Origin: Erythrobasidium yunnanense
Lineage: Eukaryota > Basidiomycota > Cystobasidiomycetes > Erythrobasidiales > Erythrobasidiaceae
Assembly (NCBI GenBank): GCA_001600175.1
Contig: BCJC01000003.1
Location: 310,001-374,000, forward strand
Direction of reading: 5' to 3'
DNA: 64,000 nt
Shown piece by piece: positions 33,348 through 46,597 of the stretch (within the stretch, counting starts at the first letter, position 1; the number at the start of each line of letters is the position of its first letter). The position numbers were made by a program, and so were the translations under genes. The notes under the pieces were generated by a model. It saw only the letters and a program-made list of their open reading frames with translations, made no database searches and was not told the DNA's origin.

Positions 33348-33666
33348 GCGCAATACCCTGGCGTGTCGCGACCATCCAGCTTTCGCAGCGAAGTAACCTC
33401 AGATCGAGTTAGCAAGCACAGCTGGCCTGTATGCAGCTTAATCTTCCATGTCCTAGGCTTCGAATATATTCCAGATAGTCAGCTAATTGTCATAAACCTC
33501 TACTGCCGGACCTCTACATCTCTATCTGCGAACTACGACTGAAACATCGGCTAACATTGAAAGAACATGAGTGAAAAGGGTCAAACAAACGAAGGGTATC
33601 TATTCGACCAGTGGTCCGTTCCGCCCCGGGCGACATTATAGCAGAGGTTCATTAAAATCGACATCT
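33348..33666. other. Convergent intergenic region
   Basis: This holds the 3' ends of two converging genes. No further feature is supported. Confidence 0.5.
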
Positions 33667-35673
33667 TCATCTCAAACTGCCGCTGAGCTCGAGCTCGATC
33701 TTGCTTTTGAGGCTCAGAATGTCTTTGCGTAGATTTTCCTGGATAAACGGTGTTAGAGTCGCCGAAGTAACGAGGAGGCATTCAGCGCACGAGATATGCT
33801 GTATATTCAGGAACGTTGTCCAGAGGCGATGGCGAGGTACAGCCATTCTCAGACGGTTTTGCAAACCACTACGAGTTGTCATAGGATTCAGCAAAATAAC
33901 TCAGCAGGACAAGCAGAGGCAGCTTACGCGATAGTGGAACAGCTTAGGCCAGACATCCGCTTGTGACGAGTTCCAGCCGACTTCCCAAAAGGGACGGTTT
34001 GCCTTAGCCTTGTGCCGTAATGCGATTTCTTCGCCAATCGGGTACATGCGCTGGCGATAGGATATGTTAGTCACGAGTAGCATGCTCAGAGTATATTACT
34101 CACAGTCTTCTTATGCTGATTGGCAGTCATGACTGTATTTGCTCTATAGAACGACTTGACTCGCTTATCAACTCCGTTGACGCAGGTCAATTCGCCTTGC
34201 ACCAGGTTATCCTTGTTCGGCGGACCGTGCGAGCTCTCCGCCGAGATTGGCACTCTCGTCATTTCATAGCATCCTCGATCTTCCGGTAGGCGATTCAGAA
34301 AGTCCGACCACTGCTTTGCTAGTGGGGCAGTGGAGATCTTGCTGAAGTCTGGCATGGGGAACTCATCGACGTCTAAGATCAGGAGAAAGTCGCTCGACTC
34401 CCGATGAGATAGGATGCATTCGCTGTACCAGGCGTCTTGGTCGTGATAAGGATTGATGAAGAAGGAGTCGCCTTGGTCGCCTAGAGGAGGTGCGTATCTA
34501 TGGGGATGTCGCGTCAGCATAGTTCGATAAGCCAAGATGGGTACTAGGACAAACCTGAAAACATCCTTTGCGCCCGCTAGCTTATTGTAGGCATCGACGA
34601 AAGTGCCAAGATTGGGCTGCCTTCCATACCAGACGACTCTCTCCGTCCCTATCCTTCGCATGTGTTCCCTCCATTCCAGCCATTTGAGTAGAGGCATCTC
34701 CTCATAGAAAGCCGGGCTGAGACAGGCAGTCTGCTCTACCTTTTCTAACGGTTTATGTATCTCCGTCTTGACGTTTTCAGCAGTATACCATAGTGAAAAG
34801 TCGTTCACTGGCCCGCTTGTGCTCGTCTCGAGCTGCGCTCCACTGCCTAACTTGTGCTCGAAAGCAAAGTCGAGCACGATGGCCGGCAGCTGGCTCGCCT
34901 GTTCTTGCGTAAAAGAAGACGGCAGAGCATCTGACATGTCGAAATGCGCCCTCAGTAAAGGTGTCGCATCGCACTCTGCCCATACTAGGGTATCTTGCTT
35001 TATCCCTCTGTCTTTGCGCTCCGTCCACAACACTTTCACTTCTGCTTTCACGCTCATTGCGTCTTCTCCTGGCACGACAGGTATATCTGCTGCACTCTTA
35101 CACCACGCTTGTACGGCGTCTAGTTCTGGTCGCACGCCATTCATCACGCGTATCCAGGCTACGGTCTGGATGAGCCAGCTCTTGCCGTTCTTCGTCACTG
35201 TATTCCGCCATGTCACATCTTGGTGTGTGATGCTCGAGCGGAGTACTAGAACTTCATACGATGGGTCGCGCAGCTTGAAGTGGGCCCGCTGGAAAGGCAC
35301 TATTGCGGCGTGGGGATGTGATGAGGGTGATGTATTGGAAGATTGCGTCTAACAGCGGTAGATCAGCAATTTGAACGCTCCAACACGATAGGGGTAAGTC
35401 TATCTTGCGTACATTTGGGTCGTGATTGAGTCGTGCTGGATCTTCGCCGGCAGGACCGCTATGCGAATATACGGTGTATGCTATCAGCGCTACCGCAGCG
35501 AGCAGGAGGATCCGACGAAGTGACCGCGACGAGATAGCGTGAGAAGCAGCAGGGACAGGAGCAGAGTTGGACAGCGAAGCAGATCGCGAATGCATAGGGC
35601 TATGGTGGTCATGATTATGATGCTGCGCTAGAGATGTCAGTTTCCCGGGACTTGACATCTGCCTGCGGATCAT
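33667..35673 (-). CDS. Type II membrane glycosyltransferase, GT92-like (DUF23)
   Basis: Multi-exon gene. After a cytosolic His/Ser-rich N-terminus comes one transmembrane anchor (ILLLAAVALIAYTVY), as in Golgi glycosyltransferases. The luminal domain has EEMPLLKWLEWREHMRRIG (the typical KNE-like acceptor region), CILSHRESSDFLLILDVDEFP with the DVDEF metal-binding motif, and late HKKT plus FHYR. Two further short exons complete the 3' end, the last at 33733-33667. GT92 enzymes transfer galactose or related sugars to glycans. ATG 35673 has a downstream in-frame alternative at 35658. It is divergent to the histone chaperone gene at 35746. Confidence 0.8.
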
Positions 35674-35745
35674 CAGTAGTGGTCAGGTCAGTCTCTGATT
35701 AACCCAAGCTTTTAAACACTTTCAATACTTTTCAAGACAATCATA
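35674..35745. promoter_or_regulatory. Short shared promoter between divergent genes
   Basis: Only 72 bp separate the start codons of the GT92-like gene (minus) and the SET/NAP chaperone gene (plus), so both core promoters must overlap each other or the 5' ends of the partner gene. No TATA box is obvious. Confidence 0.45.
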
Positions 35746-36850
35746 ATGGCCGACACAAGCACAAGCAGCGGGTTCGCAACATCTGAGCAGATCAAGCAGG
35801 AGCTGCAAAAACAGGCGTTTGGGAAAGACGCGCCCAAAGTCGACGAAATCCGCAAAGAAATTGCAAAAACAGTGTTTGAAGCGCGCAAGCAGCTCATAGT
35901 CACGCAGAAGGACATCTTCAACAAGAGAGACGAGTTTGTGCAGTCTATCGACAAGGTCCGCACCGAAAAAATCCAGGCTGTTTCCTGAAATTCTGAGACC
36001 TTTGGCTGCAGTTCTGGTCGACTACCGTCGATAGATCTGGACTCGACAACTTCAGTACTTCTTGCCGTCATCTTCTGATCCTTCCGAGGGACGCATGCTG
36101 ACGGTACTGTGACTTCAGTCGACGAGACCGACAAAGAGGCCTTGTCGCATCTTACCAAGTTGCACGTTGAATTCGCAACGGATGACCCAAGAGAATACAC
36201 TGCAACATTCACGTTCAGCGACAAGAACCCTTACTTCAAGGAGACTGAGCTCAAGAAGACATTCAAGGTCCCTGCTGAGATCAAGAAGGAATTGCCATTT
36301 GATCTGGCAGCACCAGTCTCTTCTGAGCCAATTACAGTATCGTGAGCATGATATCCTGCTGAGGACTGAAGCATGAGAAGCGCGACACTGACTACTCCCT
36401 GAACGTGCAGATGGACAGATGACAAGCACAACCTCGTCAAGAACAGCCCGAAACCCGACATGACAAAGATGGAAGAGTATGACAGCTTCAGCGGTCTTGG
36501 CTGTGAGTTTCAGCACCTTTCATAGCGTAACGTATGCTTATATTTGCACCTATAGCCTTCTTCAACTTCTTCACGACATCCGAGGATGATGGCATGGCTG
36601 AGCTGGTTCTCCAAACGTACGAGAACGCATTAGAGTTAGTGCCTTTCCCGTGCAGCCGTCCCGTCGATCTCGATGGCTGACTTGACGATTCTCTTCGTAT
36701 AGAATCTACGCTGGTTTCGCTGCTCTAGACGAGGAAGGTGACTCTGACGACGAGGATGAGGAAGAGGACGATGGTGCCGACCCCACGGCAGAGATCGACC
36801 TCGGCGATTCCGAAGACGAGAAGCCAAAGTCCAAGAAGCGAAAGGCGTAA
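35746..36850 (+). CDS. SET/NAP-family histone chaperone
   Basis: Six exons (35746-35955, 36012-36054, 36119-36341, 36411-36502, 36556-36634, 36703-36850) encode 264 residues. Family landmarks are FNKRDEFVQSIDKFWSTT at the helix-to-globular junction, DEDKEAL-like residues with YLTKL-like LTKLHVEF, KNPYFKETELKKTF, and SFFNFFTTSEDD. The C-terminus is a long acidic tract followed by a basic KSKKRKA tail, typical of SET-type proteins. Nuclear histone binding is expected. The first intron (56 nt) was placed by matching the spacing of the SET family. Confidence 0.9.
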
Positions 36851-37105
36851 ATCGCCTTGTTCTAGCGGAGAAAGTTGGAGATTGCTCTGCTACATCTATC
36901 GTCCGGCCAGTAGTGTCTACTCTTGCTCACTCTCGCAGCTTCACGTCTAAGCTAGCCTACCAACCTAAAATCCCGATGGTTGCAGACCATTTCTAGGGAC
37001 TATTTACCTATTACGCCTATTACACGATTCCTGTATCATCCTTTAGAGAAGATTAGTAACTACTCGCTTTCTTCTACATTTCCTCGGTTGCTTTCTGACC
37101 ATGTC

Positions 37106-38795
37106 ATGGCGGATCCGACTTCGCCTTTGACGCCTATAGCCAGCCAGACTTCTGTCGCTGCTTCTGCTACAGCTACAGAAGCACCATCGCCGATTCCAGC
37201 GCAAATAAGCAAGCTAGCTGGGTCTGCTGGTTCAGGAGCTGGAAAAGGACGAGGAAAGCGAGCCTCTGGCGCAGACAGCAGCAAGCAGCAAGATAGTAAT
37301 GATGGTGGAGAAGACGGTGATGGTCAGCCGCCAAAGAAACGAAGAGCGGCAGCTGTTTCTGGACGCGCAAAACGGATCATAGACGAGAGCGACGATGAAG
37401 CAGTGCCGGTGTCACAGCAAGGTCTAGAACCAAATATCAGTAAACAGAATGCGAGCCCTGCTGCAGGAGGCACGAAACTCAAGCTCAAGCTGGGACGTCA
37501 ATCTTCCAGTCTCCCTGCTCCTGCTCCTGCTCCCACCACGCTAGCAGCAGATGATATACAATCCTCATCAGCTACTATACTCCCTCCTACTGCTCAGCCA
37601 GCGCCTGCCGCTCCTTTAACCGTGGATAATCTGTTTGACGATGCTGTAGCGCCTCCGGCAAATACAGCTGAAGCTGCTGTCAATCCGCCAACTACAAGCG
37701 CAGCTCCTGAACGAGTGAAGTCTGCCAAAGTACTCCCGCCTGGACGTTTGAAAGCTGCACCAGGAGGAGCTGCTACTCCGATCAGCGAAACGGAAGCCAG
37801 TGGTAGCAAGATGCCCAAGAAAGGAGGTGCACCATCGAATATAGCGAGATCTGGCTCGTCAGCGAGTCTGTCTTCCGCCAAGAAGCCCCTGAAGCGACCG
37901 ACGGGTAGTAATTCCAGCACTTCCACGCCGAGACCTGCGACTCACGCCCAGGCTCCGGTTAAAGCAGCAGAGCCTTCTTTCCTGGACTCATTGTTCTCAG
38001 GCATAGTACCACAGACGGAGCATGAAAAGCAGGCACAGAAGGAGAGGGAAGAGAAAGCTAGAATCGCGAAGGCAGCTAAGCAAGCTAAGGAGAAGGAAGA
38101 GAAGGCAAAACTGGCTATCAATGCTAGTATGAAAATGGCGAAAGACAAAGAGAAGAAAGATAAGGAAAAGGATAAAGCAACAACCGCGACACCTAATCTA
38201 AATTCAAAAGCAAGCGATATGGCAACGCCTAAATCTGGCTTAGCACAGGCGGGAAAGAGTCTAGCATCGGCGTCGCCATCTGCTTTCTTACAGAATTCAA
38301 GGATCAACTCGTTGGCTGCCGGGAGAAATAGCAATCTTCAAGCTAGACTGGCAGGCCAGCACGAGTCCCGAAAGGACGAGATACAACGACTACGTACAGA
38401 AGCCAGGCGTGAGCGCGAAAAGGTGGCGGCAGTAAGTGCAGGCTGCGATGCGGCATCGCAACAGCAGCTGAAGACTCTGACAGGCCGGAGGCTTCGATCT
38501 TCTCGCACAAAGCTTAGAGATGGCCACCGTTGAAGTGCCTTTCTTCAAAGACTGGAATTCTCATCAGCAGTTAGCCTATCAAGCTAGATCAGATCGCCCA
38601 ACTTTTCCTTTCTACAATCATCGAGGCCCGCTTCGCAGCGCTGCAGGCGCGAATGGGACACCGAGTGCGCAGGAGGAGGAAGATGAGGACGAAGAAGGAC
38701 AGGTGACGAAGAGTAGCAGCAATACGCCTGCTCAACCTCTGCCTCATCCCTGGACTTTTGGTGCCGCTTTCATCTTTGCGGGAGCGAGGAAGTAG
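37106..38795 (+). CDS. Basic, Ala/Lys-rich nuclear-looking protein
   Basis: Two exons (37106-38431, 38484-38795) with a 52-nt GTAAGT intron encode 545 residues. The N-terminal two thirds are disordered, with basic clusters resembling nuclear localisation signals (PPKKRR, GRGKR). A Glu/Lys-rich helix follows (EKQAQKEREEKARIAKAAKQ), and a second helical region reads ARREREKVAA. The last exon looks folded (EVPFFKDWNSHQQLAYQARS) before an acidic tract and a Pro-rich end. I do not recognise the domain. A chromatin or transcription role is guessed from composition only. Confidence 0.7.
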
Positions 38796-39052
38796 GGGTT
38801 CCAGCAGAAGCTTCGCACGTCGTAGTCTGTGGCAGTATGTTGTTGTGCAAATACCGGTCAGTAAAAGAGCTGCGATCTATACGCATCCATTCTACTGCGC
38901 ACTTCGGGGTCACGCCGATAAGTCGCTAAATGACCCTTTCCATATGCTTTCGAAATCTGGCTTGAACATCTTGAATCGGGACTGTCAGCCGTAGTGAGAC
39001 GGTGCGAACGAACGGCGAACGCAGCCTGGCCCGGCTTAGCCTAGGAAAAACG

Positions 39053-42000
39053 ATGCAAAACGACGCGGGCGCATGGACAGCCCTGCCTCGGATTCTGTAT
39101 GGCTTCGCTATCGTCAGTCTGGCGCACCTATCTTAGCGATATATCTGCAAAGTCCTGAGACATCTACGCACAGTTTCCTTTTACGCCTATCGAAGATAGC
39201 GAACGTCCCAACCCTTTCCAGACCTCACTTGAAATAGGTTCAGAGCTCTACATCTTCGAAGTCTACAAGCCAGGTGTTGGATTCAGCGATGAAGGTTCTC
39301 TATGGTATCGCGGATACGTCGTAGCAAGCCGTCATGCTTCGGTCCCAGCATCAGTACCTTCTCAAGATGGCAGTGTCGCCGAATGGGGTGCTACGACGCT
39401 CGCAGAAGAACCTTCTGTAACGGTTGGTATATTCCCGGCGACTCACTGCCTGCTCAAAGAACGCTTGGAAGACGACGACGCAAGATTGGAACAGTTGCGG
39501 GCGCATCATGCTGAGCAAAACAATGGCAGCTTCATGTTCAACGCATCTGCATTCAGCAAAAGTAGCAACTTGAAAGAGCCTCTCGAACCGCTGCTGGAAG
39601 AGGAGGACGAGGGCGATATATTCGGAAACTTGGTCTCTACGCCCAGCAAGGCGAAGAACAGAGCCAGTATGTCAGATGGGAGACTTTCGAGCTATATATC
39701 GAGTCCGGGCGCAACGAGCGGGCGTTCAGCCGATAAACCCAGAAGGAATGGTCATCAGACGGGAGGCAGTATAGCTTCTATCGCTTCGATTACGCAAGAC
39801 AGCACCGTCAATACTCCACATCCTGATTCGGATCAAGACAACAGACCTTTACCGCCCTTACCATCCTTGAAGACAGGGGACGAGACTGCCGCTGGCTTGG
39901 AAGAACCGCTCGTTGACGAGATCGCTTGCGCAATACGAGAATCCGGAGCGCTGCTTTATCAATATCTACACAAGCGGGAATATGCGACGTTTCAAGCTGT
40001 AAGAGCACATATCGAAGCGCTGCACCTTGGTCGGAGACAGCTTCTTTCCAAGTCCTTGAGCATAGACGAGGTTACACGTCTTCGCGCGAGTCTGGTCGAG
40101 AGACTACGTAAGTCTAGCTTGGAGCAAGGCTTGAACCTGGTCGTGCGGCATCCAACATGGGGTGCTATGGCGGATGTAGAAGCATACGGCGACATCGATA
40201 GAAAGGCTTGGATGTCTGGCGTGAGAATGTACAAGATGGCAGTCGACATGGCGTACTCGGACGTCTCGCTCAGGGCGAAGGGTGCCACAGCCAGTCCAGC
40301 CCTCAACAAAAAATCGGGCGGTCAATCTGTTCTCGATAGTATACCAACTCTTGGCATCAGCTCACTGCTCGCCAAAGAGGCTTCGCAAGATGCTCTGGCC
40401 AGTCTCCGGCAGCATTACCATCTACTCATCGATCTCAAGGCTTTCTTCGCGAGTCCCTGCCAGCCAGGCGAGACCGCAGAACTGCTGTTTAGCCTATACA
40501 ACAAAGCCGAGAACAGGTTCATGACGGAAGAGTGCTGCATGATCCTCAATCATCAAGGCGGTAAGCTGAATACAGATCACAAGAGGCTGTCAGTCTAGGC
40601 TGATAATCGCCTTAATATACAGTGCCTTGGGATCAAAGAATGGATGGAGCGCGTGCGCTGTTTGTCGACCTCTCGCAAGCAGATGTGCTAGATGCTCTGG
40701 TTCTCGTATGCCGTATCATCGTCAACGGAGTGGGAAAGGCGATACCGCAGTCTACGCAAGGGACTCTGACTGCTAGGAACTCTCGCATGCCGTATGGTCC
40801 CCTCGCATCCTTCGGCAACCACGATCGCAATTCTACTATAACCTCCATGGCGTCCTTCATTTCCCAAGATGCAAGCAGTATACACCGACATAGTCTTGAC
40901 GACGATGACTCCATGCTTCGCTCAATTATTCGCCCCGATGGCATGCAACGGACAACTCGCAGGCCTTTCGGGTGCGCCGTAGTCGAGATCTCGCAATTTA
41001 TCAAGGTCAATCAGGCCCCATCGACCACTGCTGTCGAACTGTCCATGCCCATATTTACACCCATCAATGAAGCTGCTTTTTCGACATTACACGAAGACAT
41101 CATAGCAAGTCGGATACGGGAGTTTGAAAGATCGCCCGCAGCTGAACACATTGCAGTTGGCTTGCGAGTCTTTCACGATGACATGAAAGCTGTCATTCGC
41201 GACAATCCTTCCCTCATGCAAGATACCGCTGTGACAGGTAGACTCGGCTTCAGCGATGTAGTCTTTCCGGACGACCAGAGGAACGATATCTACATAAAGC
41301 TGTGGAGCGGAGATTTTCCCTCCCTCACAGGCGGCGCATCCAAGCTAGGCCGAGTGCCCATCAATGTGGAAGTCGAGGCGGAGGTGCGGTCTCAGGACGG
41401 GAGAGTCATAGCGAACGCTATCTTGCGGGGCACAGGAGAAGCGCACGTCACACGCTTTACCTCGACCATCTACAGACATAATGCATCACCAAGTAAGTCA
41501 GCCAGATGCCATGCCATGGAGCTACAGAACTGACGAGTGTGTCAAGCCTGGGGCGAGCTGCTCAAGCTGAACATCTCCTTTGAGCAAATGTCTAGAAGCC
41601 ACCTCTTCTTCACTTTACGGAATCGCAAAGACCACGGCACTAATAGCCACGCAGCCAATCAGAGCTCTACATCTGATAAACCATTCGCGTTTGCATACCT
41701 GCCTCTTTTCGAGGACAGCATACATTTCCTTCCTGATGGCGGGCACAAGCTCGCTCTCTATCGATATGAGGCTCAAGCCATACCTACAGCGACGTACTTA
41801 CAATTTCCAGCGGTTATCGGTCAAAGTCCGCCCTCGGGTACTATGCAGAAATCCGGTAGTACAGCGATGCTGCGCGATACATTGGTCGTCCGATCGTTCC
41901 TGTGCTCAACGAAGATCACGCAAGATCCCACGCTCTTGACCTTGCTGGACTATCAGCGTTCCCTCCTTCACGACCATACCCTCCTGCAACAGACCCTGAG

Positions 42001-45000
42001 CAAGCTTCGATATTCCCCTGAGTTCGAATGCGTCAAGATGGTGACGAGTATCTTCGATGCTCTTTTCGCAATCATGGCCTCTGAACGCAATGCAAATGGC
42101 GAAATCGACGACGAGATTTTCCTTGCTGTTGTGAATCTGCTCGGTGAGTGCTACGGGAAGGGCAGCTGCAAAAAGCTGAATCTTATCTCCCTCAAAGGCC
42201 TGGTCAATGATAGACGGTTTGCCAACTTCAAGCCAGTTCTCGATATCTATATAGACAAGCACTTCGCTTCTTCGACGGCTTTCACGCACCTGATCCGCTC
42301 GCTGCACCGCTTAATCATCGATTATGCGAATACCGAATCGGCACAGAGCTTGCGGGCGTCTCTGAAGGTTTGGAGCCCTCTCTTCAAGTTCATCATCCGG
42401 TCACGGGCTTTACAGCGCAACAAGGAAACCGACACAGACTATACATCTTACCATCTGGAGAACTCGTTCCGACAAGACGTGAAGTCTCTGTTGCAGTCGG
42501 TCAATGCGATGATGAGTGCGGCATATCCGCCTTCTGTCATTGGCACACAAAGTAAGCCGAGATGCAGAAAGATAGGACTTCCTGCTGACAGAGCGAAACA
42601 GCACTAGCGATTCAACATTTTCCTTCCATCGTACCCGATTTAGCGCAATGCTTTCCAAACGAAGATCTGACAGATGTCGTCATTGGCTTTTGTGACGCTA
42701 TAGCGGACGACAGCAAGTCTCTATCTACACAGAAAATCGCTTTTCAAGCTCAGCTCTTCGACGGTCCCTTGATGAATGACGCGAAGGCTCGAGCCATTCT
42801 TGTACCAAACATGTGTCGATGGCTCAAACCGCATTTAGGGAAGTTTCAAGAACTGCAGTGGTACTCAAATAAGGACACGGACGCCCAGAAAGCGGCAATG
42901 AAGGTTTCATGGCTCGAAAGAGTGCGTCTGGCTACCGCAGTGCTAGCAGCGTTATTGGACAGCTTGCACACTGCGATTGTCGACCCTTCAATCAGTGGTA
43001 ACCGCCATGCAATGGCGCAGGAGCAGGACAGTATCGAATTTGTTCTAGCTCTTCTGCCCAAGTTGATAGAGTCGTATCACGACCTCGACGGCACAGAATA
43101 TCATACATTCTTACAGCATACTCGCTCGTCAAATTCGCCCATTACGAATATACCCATAGTTTTCCCTTCTTCGCATCCCTCACCGCTGCTTGTATCGCAC
43201 CCGCAGCCTTCTTCCGTGCCCCATGCCTCTTCCGATCTCGACAACCTGCTGCAACACTTCCGAGGCGAGATTGCGGTAGCTGTCATGGTTCTTATCCACA
43301 TCTCTTCCGCGCCGACCCTGTCAAATTACTTCGAGACTTGCCTTGAAGTCGATGGCTTCCAACGTTTTGCGCAACTCTTGTCTGGCATATTCCGATTATT
43401 CTCATCGGTTCTACATAGCCGCGCGTTCCCCGCAAGCTGGCTCAATGTCAGTATGTTGGCACACAAGGTCGCCCTCCGTATAGCCCGGCCTAGCACCGTC
43501 AGCCTAATTCGCCATTTCATACCGGATCGACGAATGGCATCGACATTTGAAGTAGCACTCTGGAAAGACTTCTTCGACATGCTACTGACAGTACTGTCGT
43601 CGCCATCTTTACTTATTGAAGACTTCAGCCCTGCTCGTCAGCGAGCCGTCTGGCGATTAGCAGGCGACATCCGAGGTGAAGGCGCAAAGCTGTGGCTACA
43701 GACATGGGAAGCGCTAAGCTGGCCAGATACGCATTCTCGATCCGGTCCACGCTACGGTGGCTACCAAGTGAATCTCACCGGGCTTGTGCGTCTCCTTTCA
43801 CTGTCGTTTGGGCTGCGAACTGATCACTATCTACTGGGAAGGTGGACCCTGTACTTGAGCTATGCCTCTCGCACCATGATGAGCTGCGGAATACTGCAGT
43901 ATCCGTGTTTTATTCGCTAGTCATCTCCGAATTCCAGTAAGCAGCTTATCTCTATCAGCTGAACAACTCAAGATTGATTATTCTCGCATCGTAGGCTCAA
44001 AGGCAGCTTTCAGTCGATCGAAAATGAGATTCTGGATCGACTGGACAAGCTGTTCTCCCACCGCAAAGGTGATGAAATCGCCAAGTAGGTCTCATCCACA
44101 AAAGTCTGTATGTCATGTATGCTGGCTGATATAAAATGCAGAGCATTTTTCGTTACCCAACTTCGCGATCTCTTCGAGTCAGCCGACATGGAAGAGCATG
44201 TGAGACAGCAAGTGGAGGTTTTCTTGGAGGCTATAGATCAGTTCTTGCAGCTACTGCTGGGCATTCGGAACCTGCCCGAGAGCGAAGAATGGCAAGATGA
44301 TCGGGTCATTGGCACTCTCCGCCTGATGGCATTCATTGAGAAGAGACACCGAGCTATCTTCATCCGATATGTCCATCGGCTCGTCGATCACCATATCGCT
44401 TCGAAGCAGTTCACCGAAGCAGCCCTCACGCTCAAGCTGCATGCCGATCTGTATGCTTTCGATGATCAGGCAAGTCTGCCAGCGATGCCGGAGCTTTCGC
44501 TGCCAGAACAGACTGAATTCAGCCGGAAAGAGGTGCTTTATTTGCAAATTCTCGAATTGTTGAGCAAGGGCAAGGCCTACGAGCCTGCAATAGCGCTTTC
44601 CAAAGGTAAAGCGCTGGTCGTGCTGCTGCACTCGGATGGCAAGCTAAATTGGCTTTTGCATCTGCTCAGCCCTACAGCAACAATACGAGCAGCAGACATT
44701 TGCGTATCAGCGTCTAGCGGAACTGCTCGTCCACCAGGCGGACTTGTATGCAAGCATCATGACGCAGCCACGCAGCTATTCCGACACGTTCAGAGTCGGC
44801 TTCCTCGGGAAGGGCTATCCTGCAAGCGTTCAGAATAAGCAATTCGTCTATCGAGCATTTGAGTGGGAGAAATACGGGTGCGGCTTACTCACGCCTTTGC
44901 AGTGGTCCAGGCTGACCATGTCCACAGCTCATTCTGTGAACGCCTGCAAAACAAACATGCTGGCGCTCAGCTTATCCGCGGTCATGTAGCCAACCTGGAA

Positions 45001-46346
45001 GAGCTTGCAGAAAGCGAAGAGCGGTACCTCGTCATCACGCCAGTGAATAGCGAATCGGACAAGTCACTTCCAGTCTTCACCAACCCAAATACACCAATTC
45101 CTGTTCGCGCTTACTATCAAAACAATGAGACTCGTACCTTCAGCTTCAGCCATCGTGTAGAGCGAGTCGACCGGACTCTGCTTGATACTGCGCCTGACAT
45201 TAGCCGATGGACTGAGAAGATCTACATTGTCTGTGCTGAATGTGAGTCGCGTTTGCTGAAGCTAGCATGAAAAGGCTAACATCTCCGCATAAGCCTTCCC
45301 AACTATTCTACGCAGGACAGAAGTCATCGACATCGAAATCCACGAAATATCACCCATCGAGGCTGCCCTAGACGAAGTGCGAAGCAGGACCTCAGAGCTG
45401 CAAAGTCTTCGCCGCGCCTACGAGTCTCCCGGCGCCACGCAGCGAGCTAGTGCGGGCACGCAGTCGGACATCAATACCAATTCGCTCAGCATGGCACTCA
45501 ATGCCGCTGTCGACAGCGGCAATAAAGGCATACCGCTCTTCAAGCAAGCTTTCTTCGAACAATCTTACATTACTGCCAACCCGGACAAGCTCAACCTCAT
45601 CGAAGAGCTGCGGTCTGCAATCGATGAACAAGTTATCACGAGTGAGTATTGTCGAAATTATTAGCTAAATCATACTAACAGAGCTATATTACAGTCGCAG
45701 CTTGCCTCAAGCTTCACCAGAACGTATGCGGACCAGACATGGCAAGCTTCGATCTGACGCTGGTGGACTGTAAGCTCCAGAGCGATGTCTCTCAGGGTAT
45801 GCAGACTGATGATGCTCGTGTAAATCAGTGTTCGAGCGTAGCTTCTCAGAAGAAATTTCCCGGATGTTACCGACTTTAGAATACCGGAATCCTCCTCTTC
45901 CTCCCTCGTCACCTGCTATACACACGCCAAGCTCTCAGGCTATGCTCGTCAGCGGTAGTATACCTCTTAGCCGAACGTCGCTGTCAGAAGGCAGCGGTGG
46001 TAGACATGTCCGCCAAGGCTCAAATGTCACCATCACTTCGCCCAGCAGTTCCCACCTTCCCTTCCAGCTTCCGCCCGTCTCCGAGCATCCAAGCAACAAC
46101 AAGAATAGCTTCAACCCTTCGTTCAATACCATCCGCTCAGCCAGAGGCGGTCTTTTTCCTAATGCTCCGCTTGAAGGCTCGCCAACGCAGACCAAAAGCC
46201 CTCACCAAGCCAATGGCGTTCATTTCGCGCCTGACACCCATGGAGGGCGCCAATCTCCGGTTCCATCGACTGTCAACGGGACTTTGACGAGCGAACGGCC
46301 TTCCTCCATCCTCAGCCGGTTCTCAAGTTTCCGCAGAAAGAAGTAA
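39053..46346 (+). CDS. DOCK-family guanine nucleotide exchange factor
   Basis: A long multi-exon gene for an atypical Rho-family GEF (CZH/DOCK type; the yeast relative is Dck1). Exon 1 is 39053-39112. The N-terminus resembles an SH3 region (LYIFEVYKPGVGFSDEGSLWYRGYV). The DHR-1/C2 domain is seen as RNDIYIKLWSGDF, NVEVEAEVRSQDGRVI, and LNISFEQMSRSHLFFTLRNR. A long helical scaffold follows. The DHR-2 catalytic domain has FTEAALTLKLHADL, YSDTFRVGFLGKGYP, QNKQFVYRAFEWEKY and the final FERSFSEEIS. The last ~150 residues are a Ser/Pro-rich disordered tail ending in RRKK. DOCK proteins signal to Rac/Rho GTPases and actin, usually with ELMO. Confidence 0.92.
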
Positions 46347-46597
46347 TAATACTCGACCATAGCAATGTTTCCACAGTTCATTACATGACGTGCTGCTTAT
46401 CCTGTAGAAATAGGCAGTCAATCGTTATCATCGGGACTAGGGGCAGTGGCTTCTCTGTTGTGTGTACTTCAGGTCGTTGTGATAGATTGATTGATAGATA
46501 GAAGAGACCACTGCAGCCATTTAAACACACTTCGACATCGCCGAGAATCCCTTGCTTTCTCTAAGGTCATTCTCATCGATGCTCATGCTGGCTCGAC

